A DNA stretch of 64,000 nt from Mycolicibacterium goodii. Lineage in GTDB: Bacteria; Actinomycetota; Actinomycetes; Mycobacteriales; Mycobacteriaceae. Positions 45,721 through 54,103 of the stretch are shown in pieces. The notes below the pieces were generated by a model. That model had not been told where the DNA came from and made no database searches. It was given only the letters and a program-made list of their open reading frames with translations. The stretch lies in the NCBI RefSeq assembly GCF_022370755.2, contig NZ_CP092364.2, positions 5,704,001 to 5,768,000 on the forward strand, given 5' to 3'. The position numbers were made by a program, and so were the translations under genes. Numbering within the stretch: the stretch's first letter is position 1; each line of letters begins with the position of its first letter.

Positions 45721-46029
45721 TCATTTCAGCAAGACATACCAAACCAGGTATACGAGGCCGAACCCGAGGTTGATGGCAACAACGATCCAGCCGAATACCG
45801 CAAGTGGCGCCCCGACCTTCTTGTACCTTTCAGGTTCCGGCCAAGGAAGCTGCCTGTAGTAGTAGCAACCGACCACTATTAGCCCGATTCCGATCACGTA
45901 CAGGGCGACAATTGCGATAGTGACAAGAACGCCGTGTGACGTCGCCTGCAGAATCCATGCTCCGCACAGGACAAAGAAGCCGAGCAGGAGATATGTACGT
46001 GTGGCGGCAAGCACGTCGAACCCTAACAC
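45721..46029 (-). CDS. small three-helix membrane protein
   Basis: A 102-residue hydrophobic protein with three predicted membrane helices (around 11-28, 33-55 and 73-99) and a short loop RQLPWPEPERYKKVG. It starts at GTG 46029, 94 bases after the espB stop on the same strand, and converges on the EspC-like gene. No family recognised. Its place inside the ESX-1 locus suggests an accessory role, but nothing in the sequence shows it. Confidence 0.6.
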   Translation of the reverse strand: MLGFDVLAATRTYLLLGFFVLCGAWILQATSHGVLVTIAIVALYVIGIGLIVVGCYYYRQLPWPEPERYKKVGAPLAVFGWIVVAINLGFGLVYLVWYVLLK

Positions 46030-46123
46030 TCACCACACATGCGCACGCGCTGCTGCTCGCCAAGCGCCCCCAAACCCGAGGCAGCCGAGCATGTTTGGCA
46101 GCACGCTGGTCTATACACGGTTT

Positions 46124-47701
46124 CTACTGCTGCTTTCCACTGTCCTTCTCCCTGCGCGGACGATGGCCGACGACACCTTCGGTGTAAGCACGGTCTTCCG
46201 TGTAAAGGTCCTCGTCTGGAGACAGTTTCGGATCGCGGCGCTTCTCCTTGCCCTGGCCGCCTTGGCCGTGGCCTGCGCCCATGCCACCCATGCCGCCGCC
46301 CATCATGCCGCCCATACCACCGCCGGCCGGGCCGCCCGGGCCCCCGACGGCGCCGCCACGCGCGCTGGACGGCGAGGGGGCCACGGAGTCCGCGCCGACA
46401 GGGGGGCCCAGCGGTGCGGCAGGCATCCCGCCGCCACCACCGCCAACTCCCCCACCGCCACCACCACCGGCGCTGGCAGGCTTCAGGCTGGGATCCTCGA
46501 GGCCCGGAATGTCCGGGCCTCCAGGCATATCCGTGGGAAGGCCGCCTTCCGGCATGCCACCCCCCGAGGGCGCACCACCACCAGAGGGCGAACCACCAGA
46601 GGGTGAACCGCCGGACGGCGAGCCACCACCGGAAGGCGAACCTGAAGGTTGCTCTCCCCCTGGGGAGCTCGCACTCGCAGGCGACATCGACGGATCCATC
46701 GACGGCATCTCCGGCATTTCAGGCGTGCCGCCGCCTCCACCTCCGCCACCGCCGCCCGAGCCGCTGCCCGGTCCGCCTGGCGCGCTGGGCCCTTTTTGGC
46801 CTTGAGTCGGAGTGGCTTGAACGTCACCATCATTCACGGCAGGAAGGCCGCCCATCGCCGGTGGTTTCCCTGGACGGATCTCCTGGACTTGGCTGCCGTT
46901 CGCGTAAGCGTCCAGGGCATCTTCGGATTTCTCCTGGTATTGCGCCCACGCATATTGCCGATCCCACTCGGACTCCCATTCGGCTTCTTCAAATGCTCTG
47001 ACGTCATCCATGTTGGGATGGTTTGCCACCAACTTGTCATGCGCATCGACAAACGTCGTGGCCTCTTGCGCCAGACGGCCGCACTCCGCACCCATATCCG
47101 CCCACCACGTCGAGAGTCTTTGCTGCGCCTCGGCACTCGTTTCGGCGGCAGCGCCCGACCAACCTTCGGCGGGGTTCGCGAAATGTCGCCCATGGCCCTC
47201 CAGTGTGGACTGGTAGTCCCGCCACTGATCTCGGAAGTACTTCATCGACAGGGCTTGTGTGTCACCGCTATGGATGATCCTCGCGGCCGCATCCCAATCC
47301 AGTTCATCCGCAGCGGCCGCCGCGGAGGGGTAGTCCATGGAGGGGATGGTCAGAGGACCGGGGATTCCTGACATGTCGGGGACCACCGCCTCGGCCGGCG
47401 GCGGCGGAGCGTCGCTGCCATTCATCTGACGGCTGAGCGCGGCGGCCTTCTGCTCTTCAATCTTCTGGTAGGCACCGGCTGCAGCACGGATGGCGGCAGC
47501 AATACGCTCACCCTCGCGGTCCCCTGCGGCAAACGTCGCTTTCAGTTTGGCGGCAGACGCCATGAGCTTGTTGTACACACCAGTGGTGGTGGCGAGTTCG
47601 TCCGGCTTCGATGCCTCACCGGGACCTTCGGGACGAGGCGACTCACATTCGTGCGCTTTCCGTTCCAGCCCCGGAACCGAGTAATGCAACTCCTCGCTCA
47701 T
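46124..47701 (-). CDS. espB: ESX-1 secreted protein EspB
   Basis: A 525-residue EspB homologue. The N-terminal 280 residues are helical and PE/PPE-like: YxxxE is YQKIE (Tyr78-Glu82) and the WxG turn is WSG (181-183). The C-terminal half is Gly/Pro/Ser/Met-rich and disordered, with four to five tandem SPSGG-type repeats near 355-380 and a basic tail. In M. tuberculosis EspB is cleaved by MycP1, binds phospholipids and forms heptamers. It is monocistronic or followed by the small membrane-protein gene. Upstream (47702-47914) no gene is seen. Confidence 0.88.
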   Translation of the reverse strand: MSEELHYSVPGLERKAHECESPRPEGPGEASKPDELATTTGVYNKLMASAAKLKATFAAGDREGERIAAAIRAAAGAYQKIEEQKAAALSRQMNGSDAPPPPAEAVVPDMSGIPGPLTIPSMDYPSAAAAADELDWDAAARIIHSGDTQALSMKYFRDQWRDYQSTLEGHGRHFANPAEGWSGAAAETSAEAQQRLSTWWADMGAECGRLAQEATTFVDAHDKLVANHPNMDDVRAFEEAEWESEWDRQYAWAQYQEKSEDALDAYANGSQVQEIRPGKPPAMGGLPAVNDGDVQATPTQGQKGPSAPGGPGSGSGGGGGGGGGGTPEMPEMPSMDPSMSPASASSPGGEQPSGSPSGGGSPSGGSPSGGSPSGGGAPSGGGMPEGGLPTDMPGGPDIPGLEDPSLKPASAGGGGGGGVGGGGGGMPAAPLGPPVGADSVAPSPSSARGGAVGGPGGPAGGGMGGMMGGGMGGMGAGHGQGGQGKEKRRDPKLSPDEDLYTEDRAYTEGVVGHRPRREKDSGKQQ

Positions 47702-47914
47702 GACCGATCACCCTCCCTGCGCTTTGCCATACCGGATGAGGCAAAAGACGCGCCATTTGGCGAATCCGAAGTTACCCCCCGCAAACGACTAGTTTGCTTC
47801 CCAAGTCGTCCGGTCGGTGTTCCGTAGGCAATCATAAGGTCGCGGCGGCGGCACGGTTTGCGTTAATTTCCGGGCGTATGCCGCAGAAGCTCCCCATTCA
47901 ACTCACCGGCACCG

Positions 47915-50191
47915 TCACGCTGGCGTGAGGGCGTCGGCAGTCAATTGCCCTACGTGCTGCCAATAAATGAACTCGCGGATGGCCTGCCGCTGATCGTCAG
48001 GCAGCGCTGCGGTATGGGCCGCGTAGAGCGCATATTCCTGGGCATGTGCCGCGTAGGCGACGAACGCAGCGAGATGCCGCTCCCCTCTCTTCGTGGATCG
48101 ACTTGCCAACGGCTTCCACACGTTGTCCCACAATAACTTCCGGCGGTCCTCGGGCGGATTCGCATCGGCCGACGCCGGTGGCAGGATTTTCACCAGATCG
48201 GTATCGCTGACCCGCGCCAACTGCGAGCTGACATCGGGAGCGATCACCTGCAGGCGGTCACGACCAGCCATTTTTCCGCTCTCCGGGATATCCTCAGGCC
48301 TCAAAACCTCGTGGTGTACGCCGGCATCCGAGTTCTTCAGCTGATCCTCCGTCGCGATGACGGCGCGCAAGTTCTTGCCGTGATGTTCGGCCCACCTTTG
48401 CACGGCCACGATCGGCTCGTTCACCCAGCGAGCACGCTCGGCCGGTGAAATCGACTCATCCGCAGACGCCATATGCACCTGTTCGGGCAGATGCACCTGC
48501 TGAGGGATGTAGGCAATTCCGTAATTGTTGGCGACGACGATCTTTCCGTCGGCCGTGAGGCCTGTGACCCAGAAGAACTTGAAGTCCTCAACATTGGTCA
48601 TGCCTGGGGCGTTCAGCGCGGCTGCAATCCTGCGTGCAGTCTCCATCGGATCGACGCCCGACCGTCGAACCGCTCTTTGGGCAAGATCACGTTCAGCTCG
48701 CGCCGCCGACACCGGGATCGGTGCGACCTGCGCGCCGCCCCCCGCGGCGTTTGGCTGTGCCGGTGGCGGCGCGGCAGCCGGGGGCGGCGCCGCTACAGGC
48801 GCTGCTGGCGGTGGGGTGGGCGGCGGACCGAGTGGAGGCGACGCCATAGGCATTCCACTAGCTGCGCCCATCGGCCCGCCCGCGGCAGGGGGCTGAACCG
48901 GCGCCGCCGGAGCGCTATTGAGTGATGTCGGCGCCGAGTGAGCACTTGCCGGTCCCATGGACTCTCCGGCCGGGACTGTCGGCGGAGGCGTTAACGGCGG
49001 AGGTGGCACTGAGCCACCACCCGTCGATGCCGCGTGCACCGGAGTCCCCGCCGAATCTGAAAACGACTGGGTGAACTGCTGCAACGGGTCGACCGGAGCT
49101 CGGCCGACGGGATTCTGACCTAGGGCCGCAGCGGACGCGTCGGCAGCTTGTTCGGCACCACTCCCACCAAGCGAAGAGCCGCTACTGAGCGGGCTGCTTG
49201 GTGCAATCGATGTGCCTCCGCCGCCACCAGTTGGCGGACCCGAGGAACTAGAGGAACTAACGGGAGTCGGTGCCGAAGGAGAGATCGCTGAACCTGGGCC
49301 AGACGGACCGCCGGCAGTCGGTGCTGGTGCGCTCGGAGGCCTTCCTAGCACGGGTTGGGGTACAGGCGGGGCAGGTCTGATGTCCGGTTGCTCGCCACCA
49401 AGCCCGGAGTTTACCGGTTCCACTTGTTCCACCGGGGGTTCTATCGCAGGAGTCGGTCTAACGTCGGACGCGTCTTCACCGAGGCCAACGTTGTCCTGCT
49501 CCCACGTGTCTACCGGGCGGCTAGGCTTAACGCTTGCTCTGACATCCGATGCGTCTCCACCGAGGCTCGAATTCATAAATAGGACGTCGGCCTGGCCATC
49601 GCGAATCTCGCCATCCTGACTACCGGTCGCCGGTTCCACATTTTTAAAGATGTCTTTGGGTAATTTGGGGGGCTCGCTAGGTATATCTTCTTTTCCCTGG
49701 ACGGTGTCGGCGCCCCATTGAACGATTGACTTGTTGAAGTCATAAGCTAAATCTTTGATCTTTTCAATTTTGGACGATGCATCTGTCTCGTTTTTGTCGG
49801 CGTCCGCAGCCGCCTCATTAATAGCTTCAACGGCAGAATTGACGGTACCGATAATTGCTTCTTTTACGGTGCCAATCAGGCCGATTGCCTCGCCACACCA
49901 CTTCTCAACCTTTTGAAGTTGGTGCTCATGCGTCACCATCGACTTCGTGTGCTGTTCAACCCTGGCGTTCGCCGCCCGAGCGGAGGTTCCTGCCCATGTC
50001 GCCTCACTATCTAAGTAGGATTGATGGGTTTGCCAAGATTCCTTTGCGCCAGTTAAACGCTGCCGAATTCCGAGAATTTCCGCTTGGCGATTGCTAAATT
50101 CAGACTCTTCAGTTTCTGGCCACGCGCCAGGACCGACCATTCTATCGAAGTGTCCGCCTTTGGGCTTTTCAAGTTTGCCGAGACCCATCAT
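47915..50191 (-). CDS. espK: EspK-like ESX-1 protein
   Basis: A 758-residue protein with the EspK plan: an N-terminal helical WXG100/EspG-type region (ATWAGTSARAANARVEQHT, WAG turn near residue 65), a long Pro/Ser/Gly-rich middle (about 200-500), and a conserved C-terminal domain from FWVTGLTADGKIVVANNYG to the end. EspK of M. tuberculosis (729 residues) binds EspB and the EccCb1 ATPase. ATG 50191 overlaps the upstream stop as TGATG. The first 200 codons are strikingly A/T-rich (many ATT, AAT, AAA, TTA), unlike the GC-rich C-terminal part. Confidence 0.85.
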   Translation of the reverse strand: MMGLGKLEKPKGGHFDRMVGPGAWPETEESEFSNRQAEILGIRQRLTGAKESWQTHQSYLDSEATWAGTSARAANARVEQHTKSMVTHEHQLQKVEKWCGEAIGLIGTVKEAIIGTVNSAVEAINEAAADADKNETDASSKIEKIKDLAYDFNKSIVQWGADTVQGKEDIPSEPPKLPKDIFKNVEPATGSQDGEIRDGQADVLFMNSSLGGDASDVRASVKPSRPVDTWEQDNVGLGEDASDVRPTPAIEPPVEQVEPVNSGLGGEQPDIRPAPPVPQPVLGRPPSAPAPTAGGPSGPGSAISPSAPTPVSSSSSSGPPTGGGGGTSIAPSSPLSSGSSLGGSGAEQAADASAAALGQNPVGRAPVDPLQQFTQSFSDSAGTPVHAASTGGGSVPPPPLTPPPTVPAGESMGPASAHSAPTSLNSAPAAPVQPPAAGGPMGAASGMPMASPPLGPPPTPPPAAPVAAPPPAAAPPPAQPNAAGGGAQVAPIPVSAARAERDLAQRAVRRSGVDPMETARRIAAALNAPGMTNVEDFKFFWVTGLTADGKIVVANNYGIAYIPQQVHLPEQVHMASADESISPAERARWVNEPIVAVQRWAEHHGKNLRAVIATEDQLKNSDAGVHHEVLRPEDIPESGKMAGRDRLQVIAPDVSSQLARVSDTDLVKILPPASADANPPEDRRKLLWDNVWKPLASRSTKRGERHLAAFVAYAAHAQEYALYAAHTAALPDDQRQAIREFIYWQHVGQLTADALTPA

Positions 50192-51357
50192 CACGATGCC
50201 TTGCACCCGCTGTTGACGGCTTTGACGAGTGAGGCAACAACCTGCCAGAGGACATTGTCCGCAGAGGAGTAAGTTGGAATCGCTTCGACATATCCACGTT
50301 GGTACTGCGCAGCCAGAACCGTGAAATCCTCGACAATAGCGTTATCGCTCGCGCGGCCCAGGCGCTCCAAGTTGTCGGCATTGGCGGACATTACAGGCGC
50401 CACGTCATCCATCACCGCTCTGTGGTCGGGCGACCACTCCGCGGCAGGTAGTTTGGGATCGAGAGCCTGCCATGCACGCGTTTGCTCATCGAACGCGACG
50501 ACGGCGGATGCCAAGTCAGCGCACACGGGGTTGCCATCACCCAGGAACAGATCGCTCGCATCTGCACCGCTGGTCGACGCCAAACGAGACGGAGGATCGA
50601 CACTCGGAATCCGTCCAGCAAACGTTGACGCAGACCTGAACTCTATAGCTGTACATATGTCGGTGGCCGAATTGGCAAGAGCATTTATCACCGGCACAAA
50701 TCGATTATTCTCGGGGACGTAAGCAGGGATTAGTGGCACAAAAACGTGCACGTAAGCGCTGAATTGCTGATAGAGTTCTCGCATCGCTCTGTGCGGCGTC
50801 TGCTTAATTAAGGCTTCCGTATGGTCTGCCGCGGTAGTCATGGCCTTTGCCATGGTGTTGTACATGTCTCGCTGCTCCGGCGTCCAAGCATTCGCTGGTA
50901 TCGATGCATCGCGCTCGGCCCACCTGACTGCGGTCGACTCAGCGTTGTATTCCCTCGTAATCCTTGCCCACCCGTCGCAGGTTGGGTCATCCGTGATGAT
51001 ACTGACCGGTCCTTCGTCATTTTCACTGGCGAAACCAGAGGCAGGACCGCCGGTTTTTTCATCCTTAGAGCCGTTCTCGGCATCGGGCCGTACCACGAGC
51101 ACCGTTACTACCACTGCGAGCGCGATTGCCAAGACGACCGCAAGACCACCAAGCATCCACCTGACCTTGCCACCGCCGTTGGGTGGTGTTGGCCCATTAG
51201 CCCATTGCGGCTGCGGGCCCCATGGCGGTGGGCCGGCCGGTGGTGGCGATGTAGGACCGCCTGGATATTGCGGCCAAGATTCGGGTGAACCGCCGCCAGA
51301 GTGCCCACCGAGAGGCGGTTGCTGTCCAAACGAGCCTGGCGGGGGAGGCAAAGTCAT
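50191..51357 (-). CDS. Pro-rich single-pass membrane protein in the esp operon
   Basis: A 388-residue protein: about 60 residues of Pro/Gly-rich cytoplasmic sequence (PPPPGSFGQQPPLGGH), one membrane helix near 66-88 (MLGGLAVVLAIALAVVVTVLV), and an extracellular helical domain with four Cys. ATG 51357 has GAAGG seven bases upstream; GTG 51363 is the alternative. It is the middle gene of a minus-strand operon espJ-like, this gene, espK, overlapping espK as TGATG. I do not recognise the family; it may anchor or regulate EspJ/EspK. Confidence 0.75.
   Translation of the reverse strand: MTLPPPPGSFGQQPPLGGHSGGGSPESWPQYPGGPTSPPPAGPPPWGPQPQWANGPTPPNGGGKVRWMLGGLAVVLAIALAVVVTVLVVRPDAENGSKDEKTGGPASGFASENDEGPVSIITDDPTCDGWARITREYNAESTAVRWAERDASIPANAWTPEQRDMYNTMAKAMTTAADHTEALIKQTPHRAMRELYQQFSAYVHVFVPLIPAYVPENNRFVPVINALANSATDICTAIEFRSASTFAGRIPSVDPPSRLASTSGADASDLFLGDGNPVCADLASAVVAFDEQTRAWQALDPKLPAAEWSPDHRAVMDDVAPVMSANADNLERLGRASDNAIVEDFTVLAAQYQRGYVEAIPTYSSADNVLWQVVASLVKAVNSGCKAS
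50650..50664. repeat. 15-bp repeat, copy 1 (TGTACATATGTCGGT)
   Basis: TGTACATATGTCGGT occurs here inside the Pro-rich membrane protein gene and again at 52174, upstream of the espJ-like gene. The core TGTACATATGT is partly palindromic. Confidence 0.5.
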
Positions 51358-51388
51358 CGGCACACCTTCGAATCAGTCGCGAAATTGG

Positions 51389-52150
51389 TCACAACACAAT
51401 CGCAGGATCACTGGGCACTGGACGAGGCACGGTGCCGTTCGCACGTGGCCTCCCCTCGGAATGTCCGGCTTCTGGTTCCGATGCCGCAGCCCCTGGGACC
51501 TGTGAAGTTACTGGAGCCTGTTGCGTAAACGCGGGGTCGGCAGCCGCGCCCTCATGCTGTTCTTGCTGATCATCCCGCTCGCGTCCGCCCTTAGACTTCC
51601 CGACCGGCGAGTCCGTTTGAGGAGCCGCAGGCCCGGCAGTATCCTGGCCGGTTCCGCCTGACATTTGACCGATCTGCTGCACACCTTGCATCACTGCCTG
51701 CGGAACCTGGGCGGCCATCTGTGCCATCTGCGTTGGAACCTGTGCTGCCATCTGGACTGCCTGCATCGGCATCTGCATCATCTGTTGCAACTGCTCTAGG
51801 CCTTGCAAGCCGCCCTGACTCGTGCCCTCTGTCCCCGTCGACGCGTCGAACCGACCTGTTGACGACTGCAGATTCTCGGCAATAGTTCGGTCCGATTGTT
51901 CGTACTTGTCAGCTGCCTCTTGTATACGACGGGCGGTCTCTTGAGCCTCCGCTTTCGTCTTGCCTATTCCTTCGATGAACGGTGCCTCGACCTGCCAGGT
52001 CTTGTCAGCCAGCGCTTTCGACAACGGATCGGTGCCCTCGGTCTTAAATGGGTCGGGCGGCTCCGGAATCGCGCGCGCACTGGCTTCCATACTCGCCCCA
52101 TGGGTGCGCACCTCGGCTGGATTGACCCTCAACTCACTGGTCACCGGCAT
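51389..52150 (-). CDS. espJ: EspJ-like ESX-1 substrate
   Basis: A 253-residue protein whose N-terminal half is helical with YxxxD as YEQSD (Tyr83-Asp87), the type VII secretion motif, and whose middle is a Gln/Met/Ala repeat region (QMMQMPMQAVQMAAQVPTQ), followed by a charged, disordered tail. EspJ of M. tuberculosis lies between eccD1 and espK and has the same motif VYAKTD, so position and motif agree. ATG 52150 is used; TTG 52156 and GTG 52144 are alternatives. It is the first gene of the espJ-TM-espK operon. Confidence 0.78.
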   Translation of the reverse strand: MPVTSELRVNPAEVRTHGASMEASARAIPEPPDPFKTEGTDPLSKALADKTWQVEAPFIEGIGKTKAEAQETARRIQEAADKYEQSDRTIAENLQSSTGRFDASTGTEGTSQGGLQGLEQLQQMMQMPMQAVQMAAQVPTQMAQMAAQVPQAVMQGVQQIGQMSGGTGQDTAGPAAPQTDSPVGKSKGGRERDDQQEQHEGAAADPAFTQQAPVTSQVPGAAASEPEAGHSEGRPRANGTVPRPVPSDPAIVL

Positions 52151-52156
52151 CCCCAA

Positions 52157-52570
52157 TCACTCGGCACACCAAATGTACATATGTCGGTCCGGCAGCCTTT
52201 CGGCTTACGGCTGTGGGCGCCGGCCTTGCAGCCCCGCTCGCGATCCTTCGGCACGCGAGACAGTCACGGTCTCGGTATCCCATCAGTCATCCCCTCGCAC
52301 AGACACGCACCGCCGCGTGGGTGTCCCGCCCCACAGGCAACGCAGCCACAATCAGCTTAACGGCCGATTCCCAAGCTGGTGTGCGCCAATTTGTCTGCAG
52401 CCGCCGAGTGGTTCTCCTAGTGCCAGCATTAAAGCGAGCTAAGGTTGGCTTCGCCTGCCGCGTTTGCCAGCCACCGCCCTGGTGTGTGTAAGTACTTCGG
52501 AAAGTGAAGCCGTCGAGGCCGTTGGTACGCCGCCCAGACTAGCGCCGCGGGCGCGGGGTCAATGCAACCC
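52157..52570. other. 414-base intergenic region upstream of espJ
   Basis: No gene is supported here on either strand. It separates the end of eccD1 from the espJ-like operon. It contains the second 15-bp TGTACATATGTCGGT copy (52174-52188), a small hairpin GCGCC-GCG-GGCGC at 52542-52554 just after the eccD1 stop without T-tract, and a TACATT sequence on the minus strand that could be the -10 of the espJ operon. It most likely holds the promoter and control region for the variable esp genes. Confidence 0.6.
52174..52188. repeat. 15-bp repeat, copy 2 (TGTACATATGTCGGT)
   Basis: Second exact copy of the 15-mer at 50650. It ends 24 bases upstream of the espJ-like ATG 52150 on the minus strand, where it overlaps a TACATT -10-like hexamer, so this copy may be a promoter element or regulator site. 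Confidence 0.5.
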
Positions 52571-54103
52571 CTAGTGCAACCGCAGGTTTCGCAGCAGGTC
52601 GTACACGCCGGCGATCCAGAGCAGCAGTGGGATCACCGCTGCGATGGCGGCGCCGTCGAACAGCTCGAGGATGCGTTTGGTCACCGGGGAGACGCGTCGG
52701 ACGCCATCGGTGGCGCCGACGACGATGAGTGCGATGAGCGCGAGCATGGTGTAGATGCCCATCACGATCCAAGCGGAATCGGGCCACCACATGCTGAGCT
52801 TGATCATCAACCCTGTGGGTACGGCGACCGTGGCCGCCAACAGCGCCCATGCACACCATCTTTCGGCGTACAGCCGTGACCGGAACCCGCAGATGACGGT
52901 CACGAGCGACGCGACGATCATGCTGTGGACGAAGAAGTGTCCCTGGACCACAACGGCGATCGCTCCGACGGTGAGAATGAGCGCACCGGCAGAGAGAAAG
53001 CCGATCAACAGCTGGCGGGTCAGCTGGCTGCGTTCCTGCAGGCGTGCCGCGGATTCCGGCACCGACGCGATGATGGCCTGCCAGGTCGGGGAGGCATCGT
53101 CGATCGAATCGGGCGTGACGACCGGGTCCAGCAGTTCGTCGTTGGACACATGTTCACCGGGCGCCGGGATCGGCGGCAGGGCGATACGGGCCACGGCCAC
53201 GGTCAGTTTCGCCGCGTTGGTCACCACGATCAGGCCGAAAGCGATGGCACCGGCGGGCACCCACTCCTGCCAGCCGTAGCCGAAGGCAATGGCCGCGGCG
53301 GTGACCGCAATCGAGGTGACCGCGACGAACGACGCGACTTCCGCCCGTTTGCGGGGCCCGCCGCGCGTCGCCAGGGTCAGCAGCAGCACCACGGCAGCGG
53401 CACCGGCCAACTGCGGCGCACCCAGCCCGTCGACCCCGCGCGGCAGCGGTACCGCGAGCCCGACGGCACCGGCGAGCGCCGGGGTCGCCGCGAGCAGCAG
53501 GCTCTCGGACATGTCGAGACTGTTGTAGCGGCTCTTGGCCGCCATGCTTCCGCCCAGCAGGCCGAGGCCGAGAACTCCGAGTGCCACGGCCCACCACCAG
53601 CCATGCCCCGAACGGGTCCAGGCGATCAGCGTGGCGACCGTGATGATTGTCGCGACGATCGGAAGGGCAATTGCCACAAAGCGTTTCAGCGCCGTGCGGT
53701 CGAACACCGGCGACTCGTCGAGCACCGCGATCGCATCGATCACATCCTCGACCAACGGCCGATACCGTTCGGTGCGACTGACGGACACCAGCGTGAGAAG
53801 CGTTCCGTCGACCACGCCCGCGTCATCGAGGGATTCGTCGGCCTTCAGCGGCGGGGCGCCGGGACGCGCGAACGCCCAGACCCCCTGCTCACCGAAGTTG
53901 AATCCGGCCAGAACGTCTTTCGGGGTGTCCTCGAGCAGTTCGGCGAGGTAGCTCACCGTCTCATCGATGTAGGTCTCGATGGGCGCCGTGGCAGGCAGGA
54001 CCAGATCGGTCATGCGCTTGCCGGTGAGGATCGTGACCCTGGTTGTCGACGGCCGCCCCGGGGTCACACTCGACGTGTCGGCCGCTGCAGCGGTGGAGGT
54101 CAA
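52571..54103 (-). CDS. eccD1: ESX-1 membrane channel component EccD1
   Basis: A 510-residue protein. The first 100 residues form a ubiquitin-like cytoplasmic domain (TRVTILTGKRMTDLVLP; ADESLDDAGVVDGTLLTL); the rest has about eleven membrane helices, as in all EccD proteins. EccD lines the membrane pore of the type VII core complex as a dimer. ATG 54103 overlaps the espI stop as ATGA. It is the last gene of the core ESX-1 operon. Confidence 0.95.
   Translation of the reverse strand: MTSTAAAADTSSVTPGRPSTTRVTILTGKRMTDLVLPATAPIETYIDETVSYLAELLEDTPKDVLAGFNFGEQGVWAFARPGAPPLKADESLDDAGVVDGTLLTLVSVSRTERYRPLVEDVIDAIAVLDESPVFDRTALKRFVAIALPIVATIITVATLIAWTRSGHGWWWAVALGVLGLGLLGGSMAAKSRYNSLDMSESLLLAATPALAGAVGLAVPLPRGVDGLGAPQLAGAAAVVLLLTLATRGGPRKRAEVASFVAVTSIAVTAAAIAFGYGWQEWVPAGAIAFGLIVVTNAAKLTVAVARIALPPIPAPGEHVSNDELLDPVVTPDSIDDASPTWQAIIASVPESAARLQERSQLTRQLLIGFLSAGALILTVGAIAVVVQGHFFVHSMIVASLVTVICGFRSRLYAERWCAWALLAATVAVPTGLMIKLSMWWPDSAWIVMGIYTMLALIALIVVGATDGVRRVSPVTKRILELFDGAAIAAVIPLLLWIAGVYDLLRNLRLH

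Noticed and set aside
46560..46660. Possible CRISPR-like short repeats
   Set aside because: The repeats are in frame within espB, encode SPSGG units, and lack spacers of uniform length.
46248..46805. Proline-rich plus-strand open frame resembling a Pro-rich protein
   Set aside because: It is the complement of the Gly-rich tail of EspB; Gly codons read as Pro on the opposite strand.
52542..52554. Hairpin GCGCC-GCG-GGCGC as eccD1 terminator
   Set aside because: The stem is only five pairs with a 3-base loop and no T-tract follows; such GC palindromes are frequent in this genome.
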